Position numbers and translations under genes: made by a program. DNA of 59,361 bases, from NCBI GenBank assembly GCA_025965975.1, contig JAOPVX010000020.1, forward strand, positions 1-59,361, in the 5' to 3' direction. Each line of letters begins with the position of its first letter. Position 1 is the stretch's first letter. Shown piece by piece: positions 8,063 through 16,672 of the stretch. The notes beneath the pieces were generated by a model. That model worked only from the letters and a program-made list of their open reading frames with translations. It was not told the DNA's origin and made no database searches. The DNA is from Mycobacterium sp. (GTDB taxonomy: Bacteria; Actinomycetota; Actinomycetes; Mycobacteriales; Mycobacteriaceae).

Positions 8063-9199
8063 ATGAGCATGATCTGGACGAACTCGGGTGACTCCCACTT
8101 TCTGGAGCCCGACGATCTGTGGCGGTCCCGGCTGCCCAAGCACCTCGCCGAACTGACGCCGCACGCCGAGAAGGATCCCGATGGTGAGTACGAAACCGTG
8201 TCGGTCGACGGTCAGATCTTTCGGCGCAAGCTGCCGTCCTCAGCGATGGAGGCATTCATCGAGGAGTCGATGAAACCGCAGGGCATCCGCGACGCCCGCG
8301 CCCGGCTGGGCGATCTCGACAAGGAAGGCGTCTGGGGCGAGGTCATCTTCCCGTCGCTGGGCATGTGGGGATCGACCTTCCGCACGCCCGAACTTCTCAA
8401 GGCCTGCATGCGCGCCAGCAACGAGTGGGCACTAGAGGACATCGTCGCGGTGTCGCCGCGGTACGTGGTGACCGCTCAGGTGTCGACGTTGGTCGTGGAG
8501 GACGCGATCGAAGAGCTGCACTGGGCTGCGGAGAACGGCTTCAAGGCCGTATTTCTGCCCACCACACCGCATCCCAGCGCCCCCGACTGGCACCGCAAGG
8601 AATGGGAGCCCTTCTGGGCGGCCGCCGAGAAGGCAGGCATGGTGATCGCCTTCCACATCGGCACCGATCCGGTGGACATGACGGTCGGCGGGGCCTCCGG
8701 CGGTGCGGGCATGGTCTACCGCGGACCGGGTGGCGCGGTGCTGAACTATGCGGAGACGACGTTCTCGGGCCAGCGCGCGGCGATGAAGATGGTGGCCTCC
8801 GGGGCCCTGGATCGGCATCCCAATCTGAAGGTGCTGATCTCCGAGGGCGGCGCCACCTGGGTCCCGTTCCTTGGCGACCGGATGGTCGAGGGGTATCGCC
8901 AGCACCACATGGCGGTTCGCCCGAAACTTTCTCGCAGCCCGAAGGAAATCCTCTACAGCCAGGTGTACGCGTCGTTCCAGCACGACGAGACCGCGGTGGC
9001 GGCCTTCGAGCACATGGGCTACCGCAACGTGATGTTCGGCAGCGACTACCCGCACATGGAGGGCACATTCGGCCACACCCAGGACACGCTGAAGGGGCTG
9101 TTCGACGGGGTCAGCGACGAAACGCGGCTGCGCATAACACAGGGCACGTTCTACGAGCTGTTCCCCGATGTGCCGCCCGTCCCGGCCGAAACCGCCTGA
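8063..9199 (+). CDS. Amidohydrolase-2 (ACMSD-like) family protein
   Basis: 378 residues, ATG with GGGAGGAC just before it. The protein shows the amidohydrolase-2 pattern: an early DSHFLEP motif (residues 10-16), AFHIGTDP in the middle and GSDYPHMEG near residue 325, where the family places metal ligands and a catalytic Asp. Members are metal-dependent hydrolases or decarboxylases. In mycobacterial catabolic islands they often accompany Ltp and acyl-CoA dehydrogenase genes, and some act on ring-cleavage products or CoA esters. The first gene of an operon with the Ltp/DUF35 pair, it is divergent from the TetR gene. The exact reaction is unknown. Confidence 0.82.
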   Translation: MSMIWTNSGDSHFLEPDDLWRSRLPKHLAELTPHAEKDPDGEYETVSVDGQIFRRKLPSSAMEAFIEESMKPQGIRDARARLGDLDKEGVWGEVIFPSLGMWGSTFRTPELLKACMRASNEWALEDIVAVSPRYVVTAQVSTLVVEDAIEELHWAAENGFKAVFLPTTPHPSAPDWHRKEWEPFWAAAEKAGMVIAFHIGTDPVDMTVGGASGGAGMVYRGPGGAVLNYAETTFSGQRAAMKMVASGALDRHPNLKVLISEGGATWVPFLGDRMVEGYRQHHMAVRPKLSRSPKEILYSQVYASFQHDETAVAAFEHMGYRNVMFGSDYPHMEGTFGHTQDTLKGLFDGVSDETRLRITQGTFYELFPDVPPVPAETA

Positions 9200-9204
9200 G
9201 CAAA

Positions 9205-10434
9205 GTGCCGAATTCAACGAGGCGGCGCGACGTCGCGATCGTCGGCATCGGCGCAACGCCGTATTACAAGCGGGGTGGGTCGCTGCCGAAAACCACGACC
9301 GAGCTCGGCTGCGAGGCCATCCTTGCGGCGTGTGAGGACGCCGGGCTGGCGGTCACCGACATCGACGGGTTCGCGTACTACTCGGGCGCCAGCGCGGGGT
9401 ACACCGAGAAAATGGACACGGCGGACTTCATGGAGACCCTCGGGATTCCCGAAGTCCGGTTCACCGCCGCGCTGACCTCCGGCGGTGGTGGTTCGGCAGG
9501 CGCGATCGGACTGGCGCGTGCGGCGATCGTCGCGGGCGACGCGAACGTCGTGGTCACCCTGATGGCGCTGCAGCAGTCCAATCAGCGCCTGGGAACGGTG
9601 TTTTCAGCGGTGCCCCCCGACCCGATCACCTCGTTCCTGCAGCCCGCCGGGCTGTCGGGACCGGGCCATCTGATGTCGGTGCTGGCTCGGCGGCACATGC
9701 ATCTCTACGGCACCCGACGCGAAGCGTTCGCCGAAATCGCCATGTCCACCCGGGTCAATGCGATGAACCGCCCCAAGGCGATGCATCGGGAACCGCTGAC
9801 GCTGCAGGACTACTTCAACGCGCGGATGATCGCAGAACCGTTGTGCCTCTACGACTTCTGTCAGGAGACCGACGGCGCGGTCGCGGTCATCACCACCAGC
9901 GCCGAGCGGGCCAAGGATCTACGCCGGCCGCCGGTGCCGGTGGTCGCGGCGGCCCACGGGGGTGTGCGGGACTGGGGTCGAGCGTTCGCCTGGATGGGGA
10001 TGCCCGACGAGTACTTCGCGTCGTCGGGCAACAAACCGATCGCCGCGCGGCTCTACCAACAGGCCGGCATCACCGCCGACGACATCGACGTGGCCCTGCT
10101 CTACGACCACTTCACGCCCATGGTGCTGATGCAACTCGAGGACTACGGGTTCTGCGAAAAGGGCGATGGCGGCGCTTTCGTGGAGAGCGGCGCGATCCGC
10201 TTCGACGGTGGCTCCATTCCCGTCAACACCCACGGCGGCCAACTCTCGGAGGCCTACATCATCGGGATGACGCACATCATGGAAGGCGTCGAACAGATGC
10301 GCGGCACCGCGATCAACCAGGTGGCCGACGCCGAACTGGCGTTGGTCACGGGTGGCCCCGCCAGCCTCCCGGTCAGCGGACTCGTCCTCGGGCGCGCTGG
10401 GGCGAGCGAAGCGACGGGGGAGAGTCGGGCATGA
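9205..10434 (+). CDS. Thiolase-fold lipid-transfer-type protein (Ltp-like aldolase/thiolase)
   Basis: 409 residues from a GTG 5 bp after the amidohydrolase stop; the next start in frame is far inside the conserved IVGIGATPYYKR strand, so GTG is preferred. The protein has ALLYDHFTPM in place of the thiolase NEAF motif and NTHGGQLSEAY near residue 345, as in Ltp2-type proteins that perform retro-aldol cleavage of beta-hydroxyacyl-CoA side chains. Those enzymes require a DUF35 partner, and one is encoded directly downstream with a 4-bp overlap. I infer an aldolase-type heteromer; thiolysis cannot be excluded. Confidence 0.8.
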   Translation: MPNSTRRRDVAIVGIGATPYYKRGGSLPKTTTELGCEAILAACEDAGLAVTDIDGFAYYSGASAGYTEKMDTADFMETLGIPEVRFTAALTSGGGGSAGAIGLARAAIVAGDANVVVTLMALQQSNQRLGTVFSAVPPDPITSFLQPAGLSGPGHLMSVLARRHMHLYGTRREAFAEIAMSTRVNAMNRPKAMHREPLTLQDYFNARMIAEPLCLYDFCQETDGAVAVITTSAERAKDLRRPPVPVVAAAHGGVRDWGRAFAWMGMPDEYFASSGNKPIAARLYQQAGITADDIDVALLYDHFTPMVLMQLEDYGFCEKGDGGAFVESGAIRFDGGSIPVNTHGGQLSEAYIIGMTHIMEGVEQMRGTAINQVADAELALVTGGPASLPVSGLVLGRAGASEATGESRA

Positions 10435-10871
10435 GCGCACCCCCGGCGACGTTGGCGACCACCATTCCGGGCGAGCACGTCCGGATCGCCGTGAACCACA
10501 CCACCGAACCCTTCTGGGACGCCGCCAAACAACGGCGGCTGGTGGCCCCGCAATGCGCCGACTGCGGCAGCTTCCGGATGCCGCCGACGCCGTTCTGCCC
10601 GAACTGTCGGTCAGCGGAAATCAATTGGGTTGAACTATCCGGGGAAGCAACGGTTTACAGCTTCGCGGTGGTGCACGGGTTCCCGGGAATGCCTGACCTT
10701 CTCCTGCTGCCCGCGGTCCTTGATCTGCCCGATGCGCCCGGCGCCCGACTCGTTTCCAACATCGTCGACGTCGCGCCTGCCGATATCGCGATCGGTATGC
10801 GGGTGCGGGTGGACTTCTCGCCGATCGCCGAGGGCTGGATGCTGCCCATCTTCCGGCTGGCCTCCGCCTAA
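10431..10871 (+). CDS. DUF35 OB-fold/zinc-ribbon protein, partner of the Ltp-like enzyme
   Basis: 146 residues. A zinc ribbon (CADCGSFRMPPTPFCPNC, about residues 39-56) is followed by the OB-fold (SGEATVYSFAVVHG onward). DUF35 proteins bind acyl-CoA and pair with Ltp-type thiolases or MaoC hydratases. Its ATG overlaps the stop of the Ltp-like gene (ATGA), the usual arrangement for an obligate complex. Both cysteine pairs are intact, unlike the DUF35 at 34456. Confidence 0.88.
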   Translation: MSAPPATLATTIPGEHVRIAVNHTTEPFWDAAKQRRLVAPQCADCGSFRMPPTPFCPNCRSAEINWVELSGEATVYSFAVVHGFPGMPDLLLLPAVLDLPDAPGARLVSNIVDVAPADIAIGMRVRVDFSPIAEGWMLPIFRLASA

Positions 10872-10890
10872 TCGAAGGGAGTGATCAACC

Positions 10891-11097
10891 GTGTCCGACG
10901 ACAACGCACTTCACGAAAAGCCACTCGAATTCCTCACCAGTATCGCCAACACCGGCGGGTCCTGCGACGGCCAGGCGATCCTGCCCGAGAACGGGCACTA
11001 CCGGTGCACCTGCTCGTGTGACAACTGGGTCATCGAGGTCGACGATCCGCAGGAAGGCCTGCGCCAGGCCAGAATTCACACCGGAAGCTTGAGGTGA
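10891..11097 (+). CDS. Small cysteine-containing protein of unknown function
   Basis: A 68-residue acidic protein from a GTG with AAGGGAG upstream. It contains a compact CTCSCDNW motif (residues 45-52) and an upstream Cys at residue 30 (GGSCDGQAI), which could bind a metal or Fe-S centre but match no family I know. It lies between the DUF35 and SnoaL-like genes in the same orientation with short spacing, so it is very likely a real, co-transcribed gene. No function is assigned. Confidence 0.6.
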   Translation: MSDDNALHEKPLEFLTSIANTGGSCDGQAILPENGHYRCTCSCDNWVIEVDDPQEGLRQARIHTGSLR

Positions 11098-11107
11098 GCG
11101 AACGCAC

Positions 11108-11689
11108 ATGACAGATCGAGCGGAAGTCGAGCGCGAGTTCCGGCGGTATTTCATGACCGGCCCGGTGCTGGAGGACTGGCAGGCCTGGGCGAATCTGTTC
11201 ACCGACGATGCCACCTATTTCGACCACTTCTACGGGACCTTCACCGGACCCGAAGAGATCACCGCGTTCCTGGAGGGAACCATGGGAGCGGCACCGCAGG
11301 TCTACAGCCCGCTGCTGTGGTACGTGATCGACGGCGACCGCGTGTCCTACAAGGTCCTCAACCGGGCCGACAACCCGCAACCCGGTGGTGAACCTATCGA
11401 CTTCCCGTCGTATCAGTTCATCGAATACGCCGGCAGCGGTAAGTGGCGTTCGGAGGAAGACGTGTGGGTGATGGCAGAGATGAAGCGCTTCGCCAAGCAG
11501 TACGCCGAGGCGGAGGCGGCCAATCCGCAGGCGCTGCAGCAGAAGCTGCGCCGCGACGACTGGGGACAGTGGGTGGACTGGGCTCGCCCCGAACCCGGGC
11601 ATCAGGCCGACCCGTCCTGGTTGGGCAAGGACGGATTTACCCCGTTCTCCAGCATCCGTGACATCAACTTTGGCGTCCGATCGCATTGA
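11108..11689 (+). CDS. SnoaL/NTF2-like fold protein
   Basis: 193 residues. The N-terminal two thirds have the alpha+beta-barrel pattern of SnoaL/NTF2-like enzymes (WANLFTDDATYFDHFYGTFTG and later YVIDGDRVSYKVLNRAD), a fold used by ketosteroid isomerases, dehydratases and cyclases on hydrophobic ring compounds. A charged C-terminal extension of about 50 residues contains WGQWVDWARPEPGHQ. Its stop overlaps the TTG start of the next gene. It may isomerise or hydrate a pathway intermediate; the active site cannot be named confidently. Confidence 0.7.
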   Translation: MTDRAEVEREFRRYFMTGPVLEDWQAWANLFTDDATYFDHFYGTFTGPEEITAFLEGTMGAAPQVYSPLLWYVIDGDRVSYKVLNRADNPQPGGEPIDFPSYQFIEYAGSGKWRSEEDVWVMAEMKRFAKQYAEAEAANPQALQQKLRRDDWGQWVDWARPEPGHQADPSWLGKDGFTPFSSIRDINFGVRSH

Positions 11690-12501
11690 GCGCAGTCACC
11701 AAGGTCATCGGTTTCATCGGTGCGGGGCAACTCGGAGAACCGATGGTGGCGCGGCTGGTCGCTGCCGGCCACGACGTGCTGGTGCACGCCCGCCGACCCG
11801 AGGTGCGCGACCGGGTGGCGTCACAGGGCGCATCGATGGCCGATTCGGTGGCCGACCTGGCCCGGCAGACCGACATCCTGATCTCGTGCCTGTTCTCCGA
11901 CGCCCAGCTCAAAGAGGCCGGCCTCGGTCCCGACGGCTTGATCGCCAACGCCAAACCAGGCTCAGTGTTCGTCTCGCACACCACCGGCACCCTGTCCACC
12001 CTGGCCGCGCTGCGGGACAGCCATTCGCCTCCGCCGGTCATCCTCGACGCTCCGGTCAGCGGCACCGCCGAGAACATCGACGCAGGCACGCTCACAGTTC
12101 TGCTCGGCGGACCGAGCGATGCGGTGCAGATGGTGACGCCGGTGCTGGCCGCGTATGCCGATCCCATCGTGGCGACCGGCGAACTCGGCAGCGCGCTGGC
12201 CATCAAGCTCGTCAACAACCTGTTGTTCTCCTGCAACGCTCAGCTTCTAGCCGCGGCAATACAACTGGGTCAAGCACTCGGCGTTGACCCCGGCGCACTG
12301 CTCTCCGCGCTGCAGGTATGCAGCAGCGCGAGCCACGCGGCGGCACAGGCCCATCGCGTAGGCGGGATCGAGGCCTTCACCGAGGCGGCCACGCCCTTTC
12401 TGCGCAAGGACATCGCCGCCGCTCTGGAGGCGGCCGGCGATGCGGGCGTGGACCTCGGCCTGCTGGGCGTGGTCGTGGACTCAGGGCCGCTGGACCTCTG
12501 A
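11686..12501 (+). CDS. NAD(P)-dependent beta-hydroxyacid dehydrogenase (HIBADH/6PGDH-like)
   Basis: 271 residues from a TTG that overlaps the previous stop (TTGA). The N-terminal Rossmann motif is GFIGAGQLGEPM. The family substrate motif appears as DAPVSGTAEN (the usual form is DAPVSGG), and the catalytic Lys is in KLVNNLLFS, as in 3-hydroxyisobutyrate and tartronate semialdehyde dehydrogenases. It would oxidise a short beta-hydroxy acid or reduce the semialdehyde, perhaps a small product released by the aldolase. It ends 20 bp inside the convergent frameshifted gene. Confidence 0.85.
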   Translation: MSAVTKVIGFIGAGQLGEPMVARLVAAGHDVLVHARRPEVRDRVASQGASMADSVADLARQTDILISCLFSDAQLKEAGLGPDGLIANAKPGSVFVSHTTGTLSTLAALRDSHSPPPVILDAPVSGTAENIDAGTLTVLLGGPSDAVQMVTPVLAAYADPIVATGELGSALAIKLVNNLLFSCNAQLLAAAIQLGQALGVDPGALLSALQVCSSASHAAAQAHRVGGIEAFTEAATPFLRKDIAAALEAAGDAGVDLGLLGVVVDSGPLDL

Positions 12502-13121
12502 CGGGACGGTTGTAGCGTCGCGGCCCACCGTTGCCAAGGCGGATGGCCGGAACGGTTGTGTCTGATAGTGCTTCGCCATCGCACTTCCCACGGGACCGAG
12601 AAGCATCTGCATGCGCTGGGTGAGTCGGTTGAACAACCGAACCAACTCGGCGTCGTGCCGACCGTCGTCGGCGAGCAGAAACCGCTCGAGATGTTCTTCC
12701 CCCGCCGGCCAGCTCGACGGTCGTTCGCCGAGCAACCCCTCCAGGTCGGTCAGGTCGTCCTGCTGGACCTGCCCGCCGACCTCGTCGAAACGTTGCAGGT
12801 GGCGGCGAGCCGGAATCCGGCACGGGCTTCGTAGGCGGTCTTCTCGTCGGGGGCGGGGAAATCCCGCATGGACTGCACCAGGTATGCCAGCGCGGTGGTG
12901 ATGGGTGTGCGCTCGGCGGGGTCCGGAGCCGCCAGCGTCTCAAGGGAGATCCCGAGATTCTCCGCAATCGCCTCCATCGCCATCCGATTGGTCAGGCAGC
13001 ACCAGTACAGGTTCATCATGTGGTTCGAACCCGCGGTCGGCCTGCCCTTGGAATCGACCGGATTGCGACGCAACCAGCCCAGCGCGAAATCCCTTACGAC
13101 TTCAGTGGTGAACTCAGTCAT
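12481..13121 (-). pseudogene. Frameshifted gene of unknown function
   Basis: Two frames on the minus strand together give one protein of about 212 residues. The first part (13121 to about 12799) runs MTEFTTEVVRDFALGWLRRN to GFRLAATCN; the second, in another frame, continues as FDEVGGQVQQDDLTDLEGLL and ends with VPSEVQRP. The switch needs one missing base near 12797-12801. The join reads smoothly, so this is either a recent 1-base loss or a sequencing error. A good GGGAGA site precedes the ATG, and it follows the SDR gene by 18 bp as the last gene of the P450 operon. I do not recognise the family; it looks helical and cytoplasmic. Confidence 0.7.
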
Positions 13122-13139
13122 TCGTCTCCCATCGGGGTC

Positions 13140-14063
13140 CTAACTGCCGAGTCGCAGTCCGGTGTTGCGTGTGCCGAAGACGTCGGTTGCCATGATCATC
13201 CCGAGCTTGCCTGCCTCCCAGCGCTTTTGGCCGTTCGATACCGTCGTGACCGGGTGCCAGCCCTTGAGCAACTGAAGGTCCTCACCGAGTGCGCGGATCA
13301 ACTGTCCACTGATATGGCCGGCCTCAGGGCTGGCCAGCCAGGCCACCACGGGTGAACTGAGCGACGGGTCCTTGGGGTCGAACTCGTCCTCGGAGCGCTG
13401 GTCGGGTTCGATCGGCGCGGCGGCGCCGGGCATCGTCGCCGACATCCTGGTCCGGCCGCCGGGGCTGATGATGTTGGCGGTGGCGCCGATCGACGCGAGT
13501 TCCAGGCTCAGCGTCTGCGTCAGACCGACGATCGCAGCCTTGGCCGCGCTGTAGTTCGTCTGCCCGAAGTGCCCGTGCAGGCCCGCGCCTGATGTGGTGT
13601 TGATGATCCGGCCGTAGACCTTCGCGCCTGTCTGCTTGGACTCCGCGCGCCATTTGCGCGCGACCGCCCGGCTGGTGAGCCAGCTGCCCCGCACGTGCAC
13701 CCGCATCACGAGGTCGAAGTCGTCGACGGTCATGTTCCAGATCGTCTTGTCGCGGACGATGCCTGCGTTGTTGACGATGATGTCGAGCCGGCCCAGTTGC
13801 GAGTACGCCCGTTCGACGGCAAGGTCCACCTGCTCCTCGTCACCGACATCGCTGAAGTCCGAAACCGCTTTGCCGCCACCGCCTTCGATGATCGCAACCA
13901 CCTCGTCGGCAACCTTGCCGGTGCCCTCGCCTGCCAGCGTGGTGCCCAGATCGTTGACGATTACGGTGGCGCCGTGTTTGGCCAGTTCGAGTGCGTGGCC
14001 GCGTCCGATGCCGTGGCCCGCACCGGTGACGAGCGCGATCTTGCCGTCGAGCAGTCCGGTCAT
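13140..14063 (-). CDS. Short-chain dehydrogenase, hydroxyacyl-CoA dehydrogenase type
   Basis: 307 residues with TGAGHGIGRGHALELAKHGA near the N-terminus, NNAGIVRD and the active site YSAAKA preceded by a Ser-rich strand. The longer C-terminal half and the VNDLGTT strand resemble the SDR domain of peroxisomal-type 3-hydroxyacyl-CoA dehydrogenases, so the substrate is probably a beta-hydroxyacyl-CoA. It overlaps the stop of the DUF35 gene upstream by 4 bp in the order P450, crotonase, DUF35, SDR. Control is presumably from the motif at 16546. Confidence 0.85.
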   Translation of the reverse strand: MTGLLDGKIALVTGAGHGIGRGHALELAKHGATVIVNDLGTTLAGEGTGKVADEVVAIIEGGGGKAVSDFSDVGDEEQVDLAVERAYSQLGRLDIIVNNAGIVRDKTIWNMTVDDFDLVMRVHVRGSWLTSRAVARKWRAESKQTGAKVYGRIINTTSGAGLHGHFGQTNYSAAKAAIVGLTQTLSLELASIGATANIISPGGRTRMSATMPGAAAPIEPDQRSEDEFDPKDPSLSSPVVAWLASPEAGHISGQLIRALGEDLQLLKGWHPVTTVSNGQKRWEAGKLGMIMATDVFGTRNTGLRLGS

Positions 14064-14491
14064 TCGTTCTCCTCATCCGGGGTGAAGACGGTCAGATACG
14101 GGCTTTCGGGGTCGTCGGCGTCGACCGGCCGAAAGGAAGCGGTGACTGCCATCCCGACCCGCAGCCCATCGGGCCCAGCGCCTTCGATGGTGGTCATCAC
14201 CCTCGGACCTTCGGCCAGTTCGACGATCGCCGCCACGTACGGCAGCCGGTCGCGAAACGGCGGTAAGTCGTTGGCGTACACCGTCGAGTAGGTGTACAGC
14301 GTTCCTGTGCCGCTGGCCTGTACCGGTTGGACATCATCGCTCCAGCAGTGCGGGCAGAACGGTCGCGGGTAGTGGTGCACCTTGGCGCATGCCCCGCACC
14401 CGGCGATCAGCAACCGGCCCTGCCTGGCAGCGTCCCAGTAGGGCACGCTGGCCGAATCGATGATCGGGATGTCTGCTCGCGCCACGATCAC
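14060..14491 (-). CDS. DUF35 OB-fold/zinc-ribbon acyl-CoA-binding protein
   Basis: 143 residues from a GTG that overlaps the crotonase stop (GTGA); a second GTG two codons on is also possible. The ribbon CGAC...FCPHC (about residues 28-48) is intact and the OB-fold follows. No Ltp gene adjoins it, so its partner must be encoded elsewhere in the cluster; the Ltp-like protein at 2753, which has no DUF35 neighbour, is one candidate. Confidence 0.82.
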   Translation of the reverse strand: MIVARADIPIIDSASVPYWDAARQGRLLIAGCGACAKVHHYPRPFCPHCWSDDVQPVQASGTGTLYTYSTVYANDLPPFRDRLPYVAAIVELAEGPRVMTTIEGAGPDGLRVGMAVTASFRPVDADDPESPYLTVFTPDEENE

Positions 14492-15282
14492 CCGCCGGTG
14501 AACTCGGTCGGGCGTTTGTCGATGAACGCCTGCACGCCCTCTTTGGAGTCGTGTGCGTACGACTGGATCTCCTGCGCCATCGCCTCGGCCACGAACGCGC
14601 CGGCCCGGTCGGTGTCGGGGGAGTCGTTGAGCAGGCGCTTGGTGAAGGCCACCGCGGTGGTGGGCGCCGCCGCGAGCCGGACGGCGAAATCCGCCACGGC
14701 CGAATCGAGCTCCTCGGCCGGAACGACGCGGTTCACCAGGCCGAGCGTCAAAGCCTCTGCGGCAGTCAGCCGTTCGCCGAAGAAAGCCATCTCCTTGGCC
14801 TTCTGCATTCCTATCCGACGCGGCAGCAAGTAGCACCCACCGCCGTCGACGACCAATCCCCGCTTCACAAAGGATTCGGCGAAATACGCGTTCTCGGTGG
14901 CCACCACTAGATCTGAGGCGTACACGAGGTGAGCGCCCACGCCGGTCGCCGCGCCCTGCACGGCGGCGATCACCGGCTTGTTGCAGTCCAGCACGCTGGC
15001 CACCAGTTTCTGGGCGCCGTTCATGATGCGGCGCATCGGATCCATCACCCGCTTCTCGACCGTGGCGCGCCGGTCGGCCAAGGACGCCACGTCGGCGCCC
15101 GCGCAGAAGTGCTTGCCGTTGGCGCGCAACACGATCACGCGCACCTTCTCGTCGGCATCGGCGGTCGCCAGCAGCGTGATCAGGGCGTCGCGGTCGTCGG
15201 GTCGCACCGCGTTGGCGGCTTCGGGCCGGTTCAGCGTGATGGTCTGAATGCCACCGGTCAGATGGGACAGGATCGTGCTCAT
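14488..15282 (-). CDS. Enoyl-CoA hydratase/isomerase (crotonase) family, probably an isomerase
   Basis: 264 residues. The oxyanion-hole segments HFCAGADVASL and AAVQGAATGVGAHL are present. The two hydratase glutamates are not: the first position reads GAHLVYASDL and the second AESFVKRGL. An Asp in VVDGGG matches the catalytic Asp of PaaG-type isomerases, so a double-bond isomerase or ring-expansion-type role is more likely than hydration. It overlaps both neighbours by 4 bp in the P450 operon. Confidence 0.8.
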   Translation of the reverse strand: MSTILSHLTGGIQTITLNRPEAANAVRPDDRDALITLLATADADEKVRVIVLRANGKHFCAGADVASLADRRATVEKRVMDPMRRIMNGAQKLVASVLDCNKPVIAAVQGAATGVGAHLVYASDLVVATENAYFAESFVKRGLVVDGGGCYLLPRRIGMQKAKEMAFFGERLTAAEALTLGLVNRVVPAEELDSAVADFAVRLAAAPTTAVAFTKRLLNDSPDTDRAGAFVAEAMAQEIQSYAHDSKEGVQAFIDKRPTEFTGG

Positions 15283-16532
15283 GCTGTGTAGCTTGCCGTC
15301 AGGTGCTTGACGCCGTTGACGAAATTCGAACGCAGCATCACCGGCTCACCCACCGAGGCGATATCGGGGTAACGGTCGAACAGCATCTTGAACGCCACGT
15401 TGAGTTCGAGCCGGGCCAGATGTGCGCCGAGGCAGAAATGCGGACCGGGACCGCCGAACGCGACGTGGTTGTTGGGTGTGCGAGCGATGTCGAACACCTC
15501 TGGATCGGCGAACACCGCCGGGTCGCGATTGGCCGCCGGATACCAGACGACGACCTTGTCGCCCTCGTTGAAGGTGTGGCTACCCGACTCGAGCGCCACT
15601 CCGTCGCGAGTGACGGTGCGCCGCATGTGGATCACCGGGCTCGCGTAGCGCAGGATCTCCTCCACGGCGGTCGCTGCCAGGTTCTGGTAGTCGGCGACGA
15701 GCCGGTCGCGCTGTTCGGGGTGACCGCTGAGGACGTGCAGCCCGTGTGTCAGCGCATTGCGGGTGGTCTCATTGCCCGCGCCGATCAGCAGGATGAAGAA
15801 CTTCGCCAGCTCCTGCGGCGTCAGGTTCTCCTCGTCGGACGTGACCAGCTTGCTGATCACGTCGTTGGTCGGGTGGGCGATGCGGTCCTCGGCGATTCCC
15901 TTCAACAGCTCGATGAGCTTCTCGCTCGCCTCGGTGATGGCCGCCTCGATGCCCGCAGCGGTCTGTTCGGGAACGTACTCGGGATCCGATGCACCAAGCA
16001 CCACGTTCGTCGCCCTCAGGATGAACTGTTCGTGGTCCCGCGGCACGCCAAGCATGTTGTCGATGATGCGCAGCGGCAGCAGGGTCGCGAAGTCGGCGAC
16101 GAAGTCGCACTGGCCAGATACGGGCATCTCGTCGAGGATCTCGGCGGTGGTCTGTTCGACCAAGCCGCGAAGCTCGGAGAGCATGCGCGGGGTGAAGCCG
16201 CGGGAGACGATCTTGCGCAGCCGCATGTGCTCCGGATCGTCCATGTCGATGATGGAGCCGCGGTACTCCCGCATCTCCGGGGTCTGATCGAAGATCTGGG
16301 TGCCCTGCCCTGAGCTGAACTCGGCCGGACGCCTGCTGATGTCGACCACGTCGGCGTGAGTGCCGACCGCCCAGAAACCGCGGACCTTCTGTGCGTCGGG
16401 CCGATTGGTGCGGACGAAGACCGGCCGTCCGGCGTCACGAAGCCGCCGGTAGAGGTCGGGTCTCTCGGCTGGGCGCTCCTGCCACCACCCCAGGTCGATC
16501 AGCGGCGCGAACTCACGTTCGTCGGTATGCAT
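15279..16532 (-). CDS. Cytochrome P450
   Basis: 417 residues from the ATG; a GTG two codons upstream is an alternative. The I-helix has GAGNETTRNA, the K-helix EEILRYASP, and the heme loop FGGPGPHFCLG with the axial Cys near residue 367. It is a soluble bacterial class I P450 that would hydroxylate a hydrophobic substrate with electrons from a ferredoxin. It is the first gene of an operon running to 12481. An operator-like motif (TTAGTGTCACTAA) lies 18 bp before the ATG. The CYP family number cannot be given from inspection. Confidence 0.93.
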   Translation of the reverse strand: MHTDEREFAPLIDLGWWQERPAERPDLYRRLRDAGRPVFVRTNRPDAQKVRGFWAVGTHADVVDISRRPAEFSSGQGTQIFDQTPEMREYRGSIIDMDDPEHMRLRKIVSRGFTPRMLSELRGLVEQTTAEILDEMPVSGQCDFVADFATLLPLRIIDNMLGVPRDHEQFILRATNVVLGASDPEYVPEQTAAGIEAAITEASEKLIELLKGIAEDRIAHPTNDVISKLVTSDEENLTPQELAKFFILLIGAGNETTRNALTHGLHVLSGHPEQRDRLVADYQNLAATAVEEILRYASPVIHMRRTVTRDGVALESGSHTFNEGDKVVVWYPAANRDPAVFADPEVFDIARTPNNHVAFGGPGPHFCLGAHLARLELNVAFKMLFDRYPDIASVGEPVMLRSNFVNGVKHLTASYTA

Positions 16533-16545
16533 GAGCACCTGGCAA

Positions 16546-16564
16546 TTCTGGCATTAGTGTCACT
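16546..16564. promoter_or_regulatory. Operator motif before the P450 operon
   Basis: TTCTGGCATTAGTGTCACT matches the 517-535 element (TTCTGACTATCGTGTCACT) at 15 of 19 positions. It contains the near-perfect palindrome TTAGTG-T-CACTAA (16554-16566). It lies in reverse orientation relative to the P450 gene, 14 bp before its ATG. A second copy, at 16636, faces the divergent SDR gene. Confidence 0.5.
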
Positions 16565-16635
16565 AAAGTACAACCGCCTATAGCCAGCAGAAATACAAGA
16601 ATATGAGACAACACCACCGCGATTTGTTGTACTGT

Positions 16636-16651
16636 TCTGACTATCCTGTCA
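16636..16651. promoter_or_regulatory. Operator motif before the SDR/Gfo-Idh operon
   Basis: TTCTGACTATCCTGTCA contains TGAC-N6-GTCA at 16638-16651. It differs from the 519-532 site at a single base. The GTG start of the SDR gene is 21 bp downstream. Together with 16546-16564 it gives each divergent gene its own copy. Confidence 0.5.
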
Positions 16652-16672
16652 TTACCGCGAAGGGATGCATGA

